Positions 9,496 through 17,956 of a stretch of 64,000 bases of DNA are shown in pieces. A program made the translations under genes and the position numbers. The DNA is taken from contig NZ_BOMW01000027.1 of assembly GCF_016862395.1 (NCBI RefSeq), positions 106,203 through 170,202 on the forward strand. Direction: 5' to 3'. The notes beneath the pieces are model-generated. The model did no database searches. It worked only from the letters and a program-made list of their open reading frames with translations, and was not told the origin of the DNA. How positions within the stretch are numbered: the stretch's first letter is position 1; each line of letters starts with the position of its first letter. Source of the DNA: Actinoplanes siamensis (GTDB taxonomy: Bacteria; Actinomycetota; Actinomycetes; Mycobacteriales; Micromonosporaceae).

Positions 9496-10230
9496 CTACG
9501 CCGGCGCACCCGTCGCCGGTTGCCCGGCGGCGAACGCGATCAGCGCGGCCCGGTGGTATCCGTCGGCTCCCGCCCGCTCGCGCAGCACGTGCGGCAGCAG
9601 ACCGGCGAAGACGGTGCCGCCGAGGTGCAGGCGCAGCGCGGCCAGCCACGCGGCGTTGCCGGCCGCGCCGGCGCGGGCCAGCAGCAGCCGGTGGCCGTGG
9701 CTGCCGTGCCGGTCGAGCGCGCCGGCCAGGTTTCCGGTGATCAGGATGAGCGCGGGCGCCCAGGCGAACTCGCGCTGCAGGACCAGCTCCTCGGCCGCCG
9801 CGCCGTCCGGCAGACCGGCCACCCGGCACAGTGCCGCCTTCTCCGGCAGATAGCGGTAGAGCCCCGTGCCGAGGCCGGTTACCCGCCACGCCGCGCAATA
9901 AAGCTCCAGGTCCACACCGGCGGCCCGCTCCTGCGGCCAGGATTGCGCGTCCATCCGCTCGGCGGCGTCGAGCATCGCGGCGAGTTCCGCGCCGGTGAGC
10001 GCGGCCGGCGTGAAGTAGTGGACCGACACGCGGTCGAGGAGCACGTCCGGCAGGCCGGCGCGTGGGGCGGCCGGCTCCGGCAGCGCGACGAGGTTCGACC
10101 GGTCCGGCGGGATCCGCAGGAAGTCCGGCACCGGAGACAGCGGGCGCCGTGCCGACACGGCGTCCAGCCGGGTGTCCGCCAGCAGTTCCATCAGCAGCTC
10201 GGAGCGGTCCTCGTCGACGGGCGTGGTCAT
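9496..10230 (-). CDS. Nitroreductase-like protein of the TOMM operon
   Basis: This 244-residue protein has the nitroreductase-like layout of SagB-type azoline oxidases: an N-terminal VSVHYFTP-type segment, a central YRYLP strand and a C-terminal Gly/Leu-rich helix (LRLHLGGTVFAGLLPHVL). It would use FMN to oxidise azolines to azoles, or support the fused oxidase encoded upstream. Its start codon overlaps the stop of the preceding gene (ATGA at 10227-10230), so it is translationally coupled. Some FMN-contact residues of canonical SagB proteins are hard to see, so it may be a degenerate or structural partner of the other oxidase. Confidence 0.72.
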   Translation of the reverse strand: MTTPVDEDRSELLMELLADTRLDAVSARRPLSPVPDFLRIPPDRSNLVALPEPAAPRAGLPDVLLDRVSVHYFTPAALTGAELAAMLDAAERMDAQSWPQERAAGVDLELYCAAWRVTGLGTGLYRYLPEKAALCRVAGLPDGAAAEELVLQREFAWAPALILITGNLAGALDRHGSHGHRLLLARAGAAGNAAWLAALRLHLGGTVFAGLLPHVLRERAGADGYHRAALIAFAAGQPATGAPA

Positions 10231-11855
10231 CGTTCCTCCTTGAGCGCCACCACCGCGGTCACCGGCTCGGCGGTCGGATCGATGCGCAGGGCGGCGGCGA
10301 TCGCCGCGTCGTCCCACCGGTCGGCGAAGCGTGCCGCCAGCCGGTACTCGGCGGCGAGCGCGGACAGCTGGGCGAGCGCCACCCCGGCGTCCAGGCAGAG
10401 GATCCGGTAGGCGAAGTCGTGGTACTTGGCGGCCACCACGCCGAGCGCGCCGGTGAACACCAGCAGGGCCGCGGGCCGGTCCGTCTCCAGGGCCGGGCAG
10501 ATCCCGGCCGACACACCGCGGATCCGGCCCAGGCTGTGGTCGCCGCGCTGGTAGAAGTACCAGGCCGGGTCCAGGGTGGGCACGTCCAGGGCGAGCAGGT
10601 ACACCTGCACCGAACCGAGATTCCCGCCGGTCGCCGCCCACCGGCTGATCTGGCCGGGCCGGCCGCGCTCGCCGAGGTCACGCAGCCCGGCGGTGTGGCG
10701 CAGCAGCGCGGACAGGTGCCGCAGCGGCCCGCCGTCCAGCGGGATCCGCGGGGCGGCCTGGTACTCCTTGTTGTACCGCTGCAGGGCGTGGTTCGCCGGA
10801 CGGAAGTGCGCCTGGTGGTCCTTCGGGTGTAGCCACTCGCGCGGCGGGAACGCCACCGCCTGCTCGTAGCGGTGCGCCACCGGCGGGCGGTCCAGCTCGG
10901 CCCGCGGGTCGGCGGGCAGGCAGACGGGGCAGCCCGGCCGGCGGTACGCGGCCACCGCCCGCTGCGCCCATCCCGCCAGGTCCAGGACGGTGCAGACGCT
11001 CATCGACGGAACCTGGCCGACCCGGGACAGCAGGTGTACGACCTCGGTCGCCACCAGCGCCGCCCAGATCGCGGCGCGTACCGGCGACGGCACGCCGGCC
11101 GGGGTGGCCCGGTTCCGCGAGAAGCAGTCGTGGCAGCAGGTGTACCGGGCGTCGAACAGCGGCCCGATCTCTGCGGTGTCCGCGCCGGCCGCGGCGCGCA
11201 GCCAGCTGATCCCGGCCTTGCGGCAGGCCTCGTCCACCTCGGCCATCGCCGCGGCGTCGCCGTCGTCGACGGCGACCACCAGGTCACCGGCTCCGGCCGG
11301 CCAGGCGCCGGCCTCCGCGTCGACACCGGCCCGGGTCAGCTCGGCGCGCAACAGACCGGCCAGCCTTTCCGGCCCACTGATCAGCACCCGGGCGCGGGCC
11401 AGCCGCTCGCACGCCTCGTCCCGGCTGCGGTTGACCCGGGTGGTGTCCAGGTTCCGGCCGAGGTAGCCGGCCACCTCGGGCGGGATCACCTCGACGACGT
11501 CGCCGGCCGGGCCGTCCTGCAGCAGCCCGCTGGCATACAGCAGGGTCACGCAGGCACTCAGATCGGATTCGGACACTCCGGGGAACGCCGCGGCCAGTTC
11601 GGCGACCGTGCGGGTGCCGTCGAGCTCGGGCAGCAGCCGCGGGACGAGCCGGACCGCGGCCCGGCCGCGCAGCACGGTCTGCCGGTTGCCGGTGCCGGCG
11701 AACGCGAGGCCGTCGACCAGCGGCACCTGCACCAGGCCCGGGATCAGGCACGGCCGGACCGGGACGGTGAACTGCGGATCACTGGAGGCCACTTCCGCCA
11801 TGGTGGCCGCGGTCAGCCGGCCCTCGTCGCGGGTGGCCTCCTCGGTCGGGATCAT
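10227..11855 (-). CDS. Fused E1-like cyclodehydratase partner and SagB-type oxidase
   Basis: The protein has 542 residues. Residues ~60-118 form a winged-helix peptide-recognition element (ELDGTRTVAELAAAF...). Residues ~150-315 match the E1/ThiF-like C-protein of azole cyclodehydratases, with a zinc-type cysteine set (Cys240/241/244 and Cys309/312). Residues ~335-540 are a SagB-type nitroreductase (YNKEYQ, RWAATGGNLGS, KYHDFAYRILCLDAG). It should bind the precursor leader, present it to YcaO and then oxidise the azolines with FMN. It overlaps the upstream gene by four bases (ATGA) and the downstream gene likewise. Separate E1-like and SagB proteins are the usual state, so the fusion is notable. 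Confidence 0.8.
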   Translation of the reverse strand: MIPTEEATRDEGRLTAATMAEVASSDPQFTVPVRPCLIPGLVQVPLVDGLAFAGTGNRQTVLRGRAAVRLVPRLLPELDGTRTVAELAAAFPGVSESDLSACVTLLYASGLLQDGPAGDVVEVIPPEVAGYLGRNLDTTRVNRSRDEACERLARARVLISGPERLAGLLRAELTRAGVDAEAGAWPAGAGDLVVAVDDGDAAAMAEVDEACRKAGISWLRAAAGADTAEIGPLFDARYTCCHDCFSRNRATPAGVPSPVRAAIWAALVATEVVHLLSRVGQVPSMSVCTVLDLAGWAQRAVAAYRRPGCPVCLPADPRAELDRPPVAHRYEQAVAFPPREWLHPKDHQAHFRPANHALQRYNKEYQAAPRIPLDGGPLRHLSALLRHTAGLRDLGERGRPGQISRWAATGGNLGSVQVYLLALDVPTLDPAWYFYQRGDHSLGRIRGVSAGICPALETDRPAALLVFTGALGVVAAKYHDFAYRILCLDAGVALAQLSALAAEYRLAARFADRWDDAAIAAALRIDPTAEPVTAVVALKEER

Positions 11856-12487
11856 CGCCACACCCCCTGCAGCATCTCGGGCAGCCGTTCGTACGACCGC
11901 GTCGTCTCGTCGCGTCCCAGCCCGCACCGCGGGCAGCCGTGCACGCCGACCACCCGGCCGGTCCGCACCTGCTGGGTCGCCACCTCGATCTGCCGCACCC
12001 GCCCGGCCTCGGCGGCCGCGTCCTCGCGGATCCGGCCCACCACCTCCGCCGCGGCGGCCGCGGCGAGCAGGGCGGTCGACGGCAGGTAGCCGCCCGGTCC
12101 GGCCTCGGGGTGCGCGTCGTAGTACTCGTCGAGCGCGGCGCGGATCACCCGGGCGTCATCGTGCTGCATGATTCGGCGGCGGTAGCAGCCGAGGCACGCG
12201 CCGGCGCCGGGCACCACCACCGGGCCGATCTCCAGCTGCGGATGGTCCAGGGTCACCGGCAGCCACGGCTGCCCGGTGCGGAACGCCTCCTCGTCGAACT
12301 CGCGTTCCAGCTCGGGCACCCGCCGCCAGGACGCGAGCAGGTGCAGGTGAGGGCCGGGCGGGGGTGGCGCGGCGCGCGGCCGGACGAAGGCGGCGCCGAC
12401 GACCTCGGCGTCGTGGCACAGGTCGCCCAGCCGCTCGGCGACCGCGTACCCGAACGGGCCGACCGGCGTGATGATCAGGTGATGCAT
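11852..12487 (-). CDS. Zinc-binding E1/ThiF-like accessory protein of the TOMM operon
   Basis: This 211-residue protein has two CxxC pairs (Cys98/Cys101 in ACLGCYRRR and Cys185/Cys188 in GCPRCG), the zinc-ribbon arrangement of ThiF-like cyclodehydratase partners, and no full nucleotide-binding loop. The N-terminus HHLIITPVGPFG is strand-like. It probably pairs with the YcaO protein as part of a split cyclodehydratase or scaffold. The ATG at 12487 has a GGGAG site; an in-frame ATG at 12505 overlaps the ycaO stop (TGATG) and is the alternative start. Family assignment rests on the cysteine pattern and the neighbourhood. Confidence 0.65.
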   Translation of the reverse strand: MHHLIITPVGPFGYAVAERLGDLCHDAEVVGAAFVRPRAAPPPPGPHLHLLASWRRVPELEREFDEEAFRTGQPWLPVTLDHPQLEIGPVVVPGAGACLGCYRRRIMQHDDARVIRAALDEYYDAHPEAGPGGYLPSTALLAAAAAAEVVGRIREDAAAEAGRVRQIEVATQQVRTGRVVGVHGCPRCGLGRDETTRSYERLPEMLQGVWR

Positions 12488-12504
12488 GCTGGCTCCCGGT
12501 GACA

Positions 12505-13842
12505 TCAGGCGAACGGCTGCGGCCAGGCGTTGAGTTCGGTCTCCGGCCGGCTCGGATATCCCATCCGGACCGGCGCCTGGTAGAGGCGGGGCGAGCCGAG
12601 GTAGCGCGAGCGGTAGCTGAACGAGAGCGGCAGCAGCCCGGGGACGACCGCGCGGACCACAGTCATCCCGGCGCGCAGCGCCTCGTCCGGGGTCAGATCG
12701 ACCAGGTACGAATCCATCCCCCGCTCGTCCAGCCGGGACAGCACCACGCGCAGGTCCTCGGCCGGGTCGCCGGTGGCGAGCACGGGCAGGTCGGAGAGCC
12801 GGCGCCGGGCCGGGCCGGCGAGCAGGAAGTCGAACGCGGCAGCGTGCTCGGGGCGGGCCAGGTAGGCCGCGCCGTCGGACACCCCGGTGAAGTCGCGCAC
12901 GTCGTCGGCGAGCGGCTCGTAGCCCTGCAGCGCGATCCGCACCGACACCGTCTCGGCGATCGCCTTCACGGCGGCGGCCTGCGGGTCCAGCCCGGTGGCG
13001 CAGGAGACGACGGTCCGCAACCGGGGGTGGTGCGGGGCCACCGAGACGCCGTACACGGTGGGGATCCCGAGGTCTGTGGTCCCGTCGAAGAGGTGGATCG
13101 CGACGTCCCGGCCGCCGTACAGGTCAAGGTAGCGCTGCAGGTCCGGCCCGACGGTGTCGAGTTCGAGCCGTGGCAGGGGAAGCTGCTGCAGCCAGGTCAG
13201 GCTGATCGCGTCGCGTTCGATCACCTCGCACAGGGCGCCGCAGATCGCGCGGACGGGATCCGGGTGCGCGGCGGCACCGGTCGAGATGGGGTTGGCGACG
13301 CGCTCCGCCCCGTGTGCCGGGAAATGCATATACACCAGCACCGCGGGAACCCAGGCGGGCTCCCGGGTACGCAGGTTCAGGCCGCGTATCCACCGCATCC
13401 GAACGGATTTGTCGGGCCGGGCCACCGGGCAGTGCGGATCGGACAGCTCGGTGGGCGAGCAGCGCGGCAGCGTGTCCAGGTCGAGCGCCTCGGCGCCGAG
13501 CTCGTCGGCGGTGGCCCAGCGCAGCTGTCTCTCGTCGTAGAGGCAGTTCGCGTAGCGTTCCAGAGCCTCGGCGGTCGCGACCATCTCGGCGCGCTCCGGA
13601 TCCACCCCGGTGCCGGCGCCGTCCAGCGAGCCGAGGCAGTCCGGGCCGCAGAGGTTGGCCAGCACCGCCGACACGTCGCCGAGGTCGGCGGAGGAGACCT
13701 GCAGCGGGGGGTTGGACGGTTCGACAGCCAGCTGCGTAACGTTCGTGATCAGGCCGCCGAGCGGCGAGACCAGATCCTGCAGACCCGCGGATCCGGCCGT
13801 CGCCGGTCTCCGCCGCGCCGCCTCTGCGGCAACCGCACTCAT
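12505..13842 (-). CDS. YcaO-domain azoline cyclodehydratase
   Basis: The protein has 445 residues. It shows YcaO features: the glutamate-rich ATP/Mg motif EALERYAN near 95, the second element CEVIERDAI near 215, and a Pro-containing C-terminal end (NAWPQPFA) of the type essential in azoline-forming YcaO enzymes. It uses ATP to activate backbone amides so that Cys side chains of the precursor cyclise to thiazolines. It is the first gene of the minus-strand operon, with an AAGGG site 8 bases before its ATG; the 219 bp upstream should hold the operon promoter, which I could not place confidently. The downstream gene starts at or just after its stop. Confidence 0.88.
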   Translation of the reverse strand: MSAVAAEAARRRPATAGSAGLQDLVSPLGGLITNVTQLAVEPSNPPLQVSSADLGDVSAVLANLCGPDCLGSLDGAGTGVDPERAEMVATAEALERYANCLYDERQLRWATADELGAEALDLDTLPRCSPTELSDPHCPVARPDKSVRMRWIRGLNLRTREPAWVPAVLVYMHFPAHGAERVANPISTGAAAHPDPVRAICGALCEVIERDAISLTWLQQLPLPRLELDTVGPDLQRYLDLYGGRDVAIHLFDGTTDLGIPTVYGVSVAPHHPRLRTVVSCATGLDPQAAAVKAIAETVSVRIALQGYEPLADDVRDFTGVSDGAAYLARPEHAAAFDFLLAGPARRRLSDLPVLATGDPAEDLRVVLSRLDERGMDSYLVDLTPDEALRAGMTVVRAVVPGLLPLSFSYRSRYLGSPRLYQAPVRMGYPSRPETELNAWPQPFA

Positions 13843-14061
13843 CTCGTGTGCCCTTCCGATCCAAAGCCGTGGCGCCGTCCGGGAGGTTCGGCGCGTTCAT
13901 AACTCTGGTCCGAAAAAGGCCGCTTCGCTGGGGTTTACCGAAATTGCTCTCCGGGTAATTGAATTGCGCTTCTTGTAAGGACGTAGGAACAGTAACCCAC
14001 TGATTGTCCGATCGTTTCCGCCGGACCCGCCAGGTTCTTTTTCCTAGTACCGCGGTAGGTA

Positions 14062-15021
14062 TTACGCTCCGTTGTTTCCCTCCAGGGTGACAGTCACCTG
14101 GGTGATCGTTTTGTCACTCAGAAGTGAATGCCGCAACCGGGTGACCCGATCCACCAGATCGCCCTCGCCCTTCGGCGTCACCCACAAGTTCACGAGCAAC
14201 TGCGACGGGCCGACCCAGACTCCGTGCAGATCGCGGATCCGCGCGATCCAGTCCTCGTTCTCCACCTGCTCGCGGATCGGGCCGAGCACGTCGGCCGGCG
14301 CGGACTCGTCCAGCAGCAGTGCCTTCGAGCGGCGGGCCAGCAGGAACGCCACAGCGATCAGCAGCAGCCCGATCGTCGTGCTGCCCACCGCGTCCCAGCC
14401 GGCCCAGCCGGTCACGGCGTGCAGCACCAGCGCCGCGAGCGCCACCGCGAGGCCGATCAGCGCCGCGCTGTCCTCCAGGAAGACGGTGACGGCGCTCGGG
14501 TCGGAGGCGTGCCGCAGGTGGTGCCGCATCGACCGGTTCTGCTCCCGCGCCTCGTCGCGCAGCTGCTTGTGCGCGGTGTACCAGGAGTAGCTCTCGAATC
14601 CGGCGGCCACCACGAGCACCCCGACACCGACCCAGAGGGACTCCACCGGCTCCGGCGCCAGCAGGCTGCGCACACCCTCCCCGATCGACAGCACCCCGCC
14701 GACCAGGAAGATCCCGAGGGCCGCCAGGAACGTCCAGAAGTACCGCTCCTGGCCGTAGCCGAACGGGTGCCGCTCGTCGGGGCTCTTGCGCGACTTGCGC
14801 AGGCCGACGAGCAGCAGCACCTCGTTACCGGTGTCCGCGACCGAGTGCGCGGCCTCCGCCCACATCGACGCGGATCCGGTCAGGAACCCGGCCACGATCT
14901 TGGCGATCGCGATGGCGAGGTTGGCCGCCACCGCCACGATCACCGTCCAGGTGCTGCCCTTTTCGTCGTCCGGCCCGGACTCTTCGATACGGCCTTCGAT
15001 CACGCTCGTGCTGTTGTCCAC
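14062..15021 (-). CDS. Cation diffusion facilitator (CDF) family metal exporter
   Basis: The protein has 319 residues. Six predicted membrane helices carry the CDF signature, including AEAAHSVADTGNE (metal-site Asp/His pair in TM2) and a second site in TM5 (FLEDSAALIGL). The HPFGYGQERYFW loop is typical of the group, and a C-terminal cytoplasmic domain of ~90 residues (ILGP-type regulatory fold) follows. It exports Zn2+ or another divalent metal against protons. It is divergent from the peptide deformylase gene, with 63 bp between the starts. Confidence 0.88.
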   Translation of the reverse strand: MDNSTSVIEGRIEESGPDDEKGSTWTVIVAVAANLAIAIAKIVAGFLTGSASMWAEAAHSVADTGNEVLLLVGLRKSRKSPDERHPFGYGQERYFWTFLAALGIFLVGGVLSIGEGVRSLLAPEPVESLWVGVGVLVVAAGFESYSWYTAHKQLRDEAREQNRSMRHHLRHASDPSAVTVFLEDSAALIGLAVALAALVLHAVTGWAGWDAVGSTTIGLLLIAVAFLLARRSKALLLDESAPADVLGPIREQVENEDWIARIRDLHGVWVGPSQLLVNLWVTPKGEGDLVDRVTRLRHSLLSDKTITQVTVTLEGNNGA

Positions 15022-15084
15022 GCAAGCGCACTACCCGGGTACCGTCTTCCCCGAACCATCGACAGTGATTTCTGGAGGCCCGTC

Positions 15085-15630
15085 GTGACCGTGCTCCCCG
15101 TCCGGACGGTTGGCGACCCGGTGCTGCGCCAGGTCGCCGCCCCGGTGACCGACTTCGACGCCGAGTTGGGCAGGCTCGTCGAGGATCTGGCCCAGACCCT
15201 GGCCCGGTCGCGCGGCGCCGGGCTGGCCGCGCCGCAGATCGGCGTCGGTCTACGGGTCTTCGCGATCAACCCGGACCTGCCCGGCAACGATCTGCGACTC
15301 GACCACCTGGTCAACCCGGTCCTGGAGTTCCCCGACGAAGAGGAGCAGAGCGGGCCGGAGGGCTGCCTGTCCATCCCGGGGATCTACCTGGACACCAGGC
15401 GCCGGATGAACGTGCTGGCCAAGGGCTACACGAAGAAGGGCGACCCGGTGCAGGTGGTCGGCGCGGGCATCCTGGCCCGCTGCATGCAGCACGAGACCGA
15501 CCACCTGGACGGCGTGCTGTTCATCGACCGGCAGGACACCGAGGGCCGGCAGCGGCTGCTGGACACGCTCCGGGAGGCGTCCTGGTTCGACGGCCTGCCG
15601 GCGCCCGAGGTCCGCGTCAGCCCGCACTGA
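15085..15630 (+). CDS. def: Peptide deformylase
   Basis: This 181-residue protein has all three deformylase motifs: GAGLAAPQIG (~50), EGCLSIPG with the metal-binding Cys (~95), and QHETDHLDG carrying the two metal His and the catalytic Glu (~138). It removes the formyl group from nascent proteins using Fe2+ or Zn2+. The GTG at 15085 is chosen for its GGAGG site six bases upstream; the open frame extends far upstream only as antisense of the CDF gene. It lies alone rather than beside fmt, so it may be an accessory copy. Confidence 0.93.
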   Translation: MTVLPVRTVGDPVLRQVAAPVTDFDAELGRLVEDLAQTLARSRGAGLAAPQIGVGLRVFAINPDLPGNDLRLDHLVNPVLEFPDEEEQSGPEGCLSIPGIYLDTRRRMNVLAKGYTKKGDPVQVVGAGILARCMQHETDHLDGVLFIDRQDTEGRQRLLDTLREASWFDGLPAPEVRVSPH

Positions 15631-15943
15631 CGCCCGGTTGCCGCCGATCACGCCGCCGAGGGCCGCGGCGCCCGAAGCGCGATGGGCACGCCGCGCCACC
15701 CGGCCGGAACCGCCGGGGCGCGATCGCCGCGCCACCCCGCTCGGAACGGTCGCGGTCACGAAACCGCGGTCGCCCGGTCCGATGCCGTGAAACCCCCCGT
15801 GGAATTGACGGACGAATAGGCCGGATCCGCTGATTGTCCCAGCCAGGCCGGCCACCTGGACAGAAAAGGCCGGACGCGCCCGGCCCGCCTTTCGCCTCTG
15901 CTCTACTCGACCGGGTACGACCCGCGAACAGAAAGGCTGAGAG
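15631..15943. other. Non-coding gap, probable promoter region
   Basis: This stretch between the deformylase and the collagen-like gene has no credible frame. The ribosome-binding site GAAAGG precedes the next start. I could not identify a confident -35/-10 pair. Confidence 0.5.
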
Positions 15944-16660
15944 ATGAACAAGGCAAAAGGCCTGATCGTTACGGCCGCCGGCGTCGTCTCCGGATTGGCC
16001 ATGGGCGCCGGCCCCGTCCAGGCGGCCGAGAATCCGCCGCCCCGCGGCGATGACGCGGTCGGTTATTTCCCGCGCCGCAGCGACTGCCAATGGGCCGGAA
16101 CCGCCGGAATAGCGCTCCGCCGATGGAGCGGTTTCGAATGCGAACGGGCATGGGGCGCATATCGCGGTCTCTGGGCACTCGACGTCTGGCGCGGCGGCTC
16201 CGGCGGTCCCGGTCGTCCCGGCGGTCCCGGCGGTCCGGGTGGTCCCGGCGGCCCCGGCGGTCCGGGCAACCCAGGGGGTCCCGGGGGTCCCGGCAACCCA
16301 GGGGGTCCCGGGGGTCCCGGCAACCCAGGCGGTCCCGGCGGTCCGGGCAACCCAGGCGGTCCCGGGGGTCCCGGCAACCCAGGCGGTCCCGGGGGTCCCG
16401 GCGGACCGGGCAACCCAGGCGGTCCGGGTGGACCCGGCCGGCCTGGAGGACCCGGCGGTCCGGGTGGACCCGGCCGTCCTGGCGGTCCGGGCGGTCCCGG
16501 GGGTCCCGGCCAGCCAGCCGCGGCAATGAGCCAGCCCGGTGTGATGGACAACCTGCCCGATACGATGAGCCGGCCCAGTTCGGCCAGCCGGCCCACCGAC
16601 GTCGACCTGCCCGGCCTGCCACATCCGCAGCACCCGCCGCGCGACTCAGCGCCGGCCTGA
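15944..16660 (+). CDS. Secreted collagen-like Gly-X-Pro repeat protein
   Basis: The protein has 238 residues. A Sec signal peptide ends near ...GPVQA (27). A globular segment of ~55 residues with two cysteines (Cys48 and Cys66 region) follows, then about 35 uninterrupted Gly-X-Pro triplets (roughly residues 86-190; X is Gly, Asn, Arg or Gln) and a Ser/Pro-rich tail. Collagen-like triplets form triple helices in bacterial surface and exported proteins. Here every third residue is Pro, so the rod should be stable. There is no LPXTG or membrane anchor, so it is probably secreted or held by the mycelial sheath. Its last 15 bases overlap the end of the convergent DUF309 gene. Confidence 0.82.
   Translation: MNKAKGLIVTAAGVVSGLAMGAGPVQAAENPPPRGDDAVGYFPRRSDCQWAGTAGIALRRWSGFECERAWGAYRGLWALDVWRGGSGGPGRPGGPGGPGGPGGPGGPGNPGGPGGPGNPGGPGGPGNPGGPGGPGNPGGPGGPGNPGGPGGPGGPGNPGGPGGPGRPGGPGGPGGPGRPGGPGGPGGPGQPAAAMSQPGVMDNLPDTMSRPSSASRPTDVDLPGLPHPQHPPRDSAPA
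16199..16513 (+). repeat. Tandem 9-bp repeats encoding Gly-X-Pro
   Basis: About 35 GGN-NNN-CCN units, many in 18- or 27-bp higher-order blocks alternating GGTCCC/GGTCCG with CAACCCA. The tract is prone to slippage, so length may vary between strains. Confidence 0.8.
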
Positions 16661-17257
16661 TCCAGCACCCGCCTCGGGGCCGGCGCCCGATGCCGGCCCC
16701 GAGGAGCCGGTGAGGCGTGGCGCGAGCATCTTCTCCGACACCGGGCCGGCGCCGATCCGCGCGATCAGGTCCCGGCTCCAGGCCACCAGGGCGGCGACCG
16801 GGATGTCGTGCGGGGCGATTCCGTCGTACGCCGAGATCCGCTCCCCCGCCCTGGTCAGCAGCCGCACCGCACCCACCCGGTTGCCCCGCCGCAGGTGCGT
16901 CACGCCGACCGCGAGCTGCGCCAGGCCCTTCCACAGCTCCCGGTTGCCGTCGCCGCACGCCTTCCAGGCACCCTCGAGCACCTCGTGGGCGTGGAACGGC
17001 CGGCCCGCCGCGAGCAGCCGCTCGGCCTCGCGCAGCGCCTCTGCGGGCGGCAGCACGAGATCCTCCGGAGTGGTCGGGACACCTGTCATGCCGTGCGGCA
17101 ACGGCCGCCCCAGACCGTCACGCGGCCGGGCGTTGCGGGCCCGTCCCGCCGTGTCCCGATCCCGCGGCACGTCGACCGGCGCGGGGCCGGGGAGAGCCGG
17201 TCCCGTACCGCAATCGCGGTCTTCGCCGTCGTCCGCGGATCCCACACCTCTTCGCAT
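16646..17257 (-). CDS. DUF309-domain protein
   Basis: The protein has 203 residues. The segment [20 protein letters not shown] at about 33-52 and the helical core [12 protein letters not shown] are conserved in actinobacterial DUF309 proteins, whose function is unknown. It is all-alpha and soluble. The ATG at 17257 is chosen so that the conserved [16 protein letters not shown] block is inside the protein; a later ATG at 17089 would lose it. Its end overlaps the collagen-like gene, and its start faces the SoxR-controlled flavin reductase ~75 bp away. Confidence 0.82.
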   Translation of the reverse strand: MRRGVGSADDGEDRDCGTGPALPGPAPVDVPRDRDTAGRARNARPRDGLGRPLPHGMTGVPTTPEDLVLPPAEALREAERLLAAGRPFHAHEVLEGAWKACGDGNRELWKGLAQLAVGVTHLRRGNRVGAVRLLTRAGERISAYDGIAPHDIPVAALVAWSRDLIARIGAGPVSEKMLAPRLTGSSGPASGAGPEAGAGSGRR

Positions 17258-17330
17258 GCCTCCATTTTGCCGCCGGGTCCGAGGCCGCCGCGGCGGCGGC
17301 CTCGGACCCGCCGCGCGACGAGCGCCACAG

Positions 17331-17361
17331 TTGACCTCAAGCTCACTTGAGGTTTTACCGT
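17331..17361 (+). promoter_or_regulatory. SoxR-type promoter with 19-bp spacer
   Basis: TTGACC (17331-17336) and TACCGT (17356-17361) are 19 bp apart, the overlong spacing specific to MerR-family activators. The spacer holds CCTCAAG-CTCA-CTTGAGG, an 18-bp palindrome (within 17334-17353) matching the canonical SoxR box in both arms. SoxR should activate this promoter on sensing redox-active compounds. No soxR gene is in the window. Confidence 0.88.
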
Positions 17362-17367
17362 CTCCCG

Positions 17368-17862
17368 GTGGATGCAGCAACGAAGCAGGATGCCGGCGAA
17401 CGCATGAAGGACGCCTTCCGCCGATACCCGACAGGCGTCGCGGTGATCACCGCGGCCGGCGCGGACGGCCCGGTCGGCCTGACCGCCTCCAGCGTCGCAT
17501 CGGTCTCGGTCGACCCGCCGGCATTGTCGTTCTCGGTCATGGGCACCCGCTCGGCCCGCGCCCTGCTGACCGCGCCGAGCTTCGTGGTCCATCTGCTCGG
17601 CGCCCGGCACGCCGGCCTGGCCCGTGCCTTCTCCCGTTCGGCAGGCGACCGTTTCACCCCGGACCAGGGCTGGAGCAGGCTGCCCACGGGTGAGCCGATC
17701 CTGCTCGACGCGGTCGCCGCGCTGCGCGGGGAGCGGCTGCGCCTCGTGCCGGTGGGTGACGCGACACTGGTGGTCGCCGCCGTCCTCGACGTGTTCCACG
17801 GCCCGGCGGACCGTCCGCTGATCCACCATTCCCGGAAGTTCATCACCCCGGAGGAATGCTGA
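17368..17862 (+). CDS. Flavin reductase-domain protein, SoxR target
   Basis: The protein has about 164 residues and a split-barrel flavin reductase fold. MKDAFRRYPTGVAVIT at the N-terminus, the GLTASSVASVSVDPP FMN-contact strand and the C-terminal HHSRKF end are diagnostic. It reduces free FMN/FAD with NAD(P)H, usually to feed a two-component monooxygenase. The GTG at 17368 lies where transcription should start from the SoxR promoter (7 bases after the -10), so the mRNA is probably leaderless. An upstream TTG (17347) falls inside the operator, and an internal ATG (17404) is the alternative. A role in handling redox-active antibiotics is inferred from its control. Confidence 0.85.
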   Translation: MDAATKQDAGERMKDAFRRYPTGVAVITAAGADGPVGLTASSVASVSVDPPALSFSVMGTRSARALLTAPSFVVHLLGARHAGLARAFSRSAGDRFTPDQGWSRLPTGEPILLDAVAALRGERLRLVPVGDATLVVAAVLDVFHGPADRPLIHHSRKFITPEEC

Positions 17863-17956
17863 TGAGGATCTTCCGGGAGACCGGCCAGGCCTGATCACCA
17901 CCCGAGGCGGGGCTTCCCGGACGTACCCGACGATCGCCGGAGCAGGCCGTGCGGCA

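Noticed and set aside
12499..13902. 467-codon plus-strand frame over YcaO
   Set aside because: Antisense composition; YcaO motifs are on the minus strand.
16199..16513. Tandem repeats considered as CRISPR or minisatellite
   Set aside because: The unit is a 9-bp codon repeat in frame with a secreted protein and has no unique spacers.
16063..16668. Long minus-strand frame also reading as collagen-like Pro/Gly triplets
   Set aside because: It is the antisense of the Gly-X-Pro tract; it lacks a signal peptide and ribosome-binding site, and the plus frame has both.
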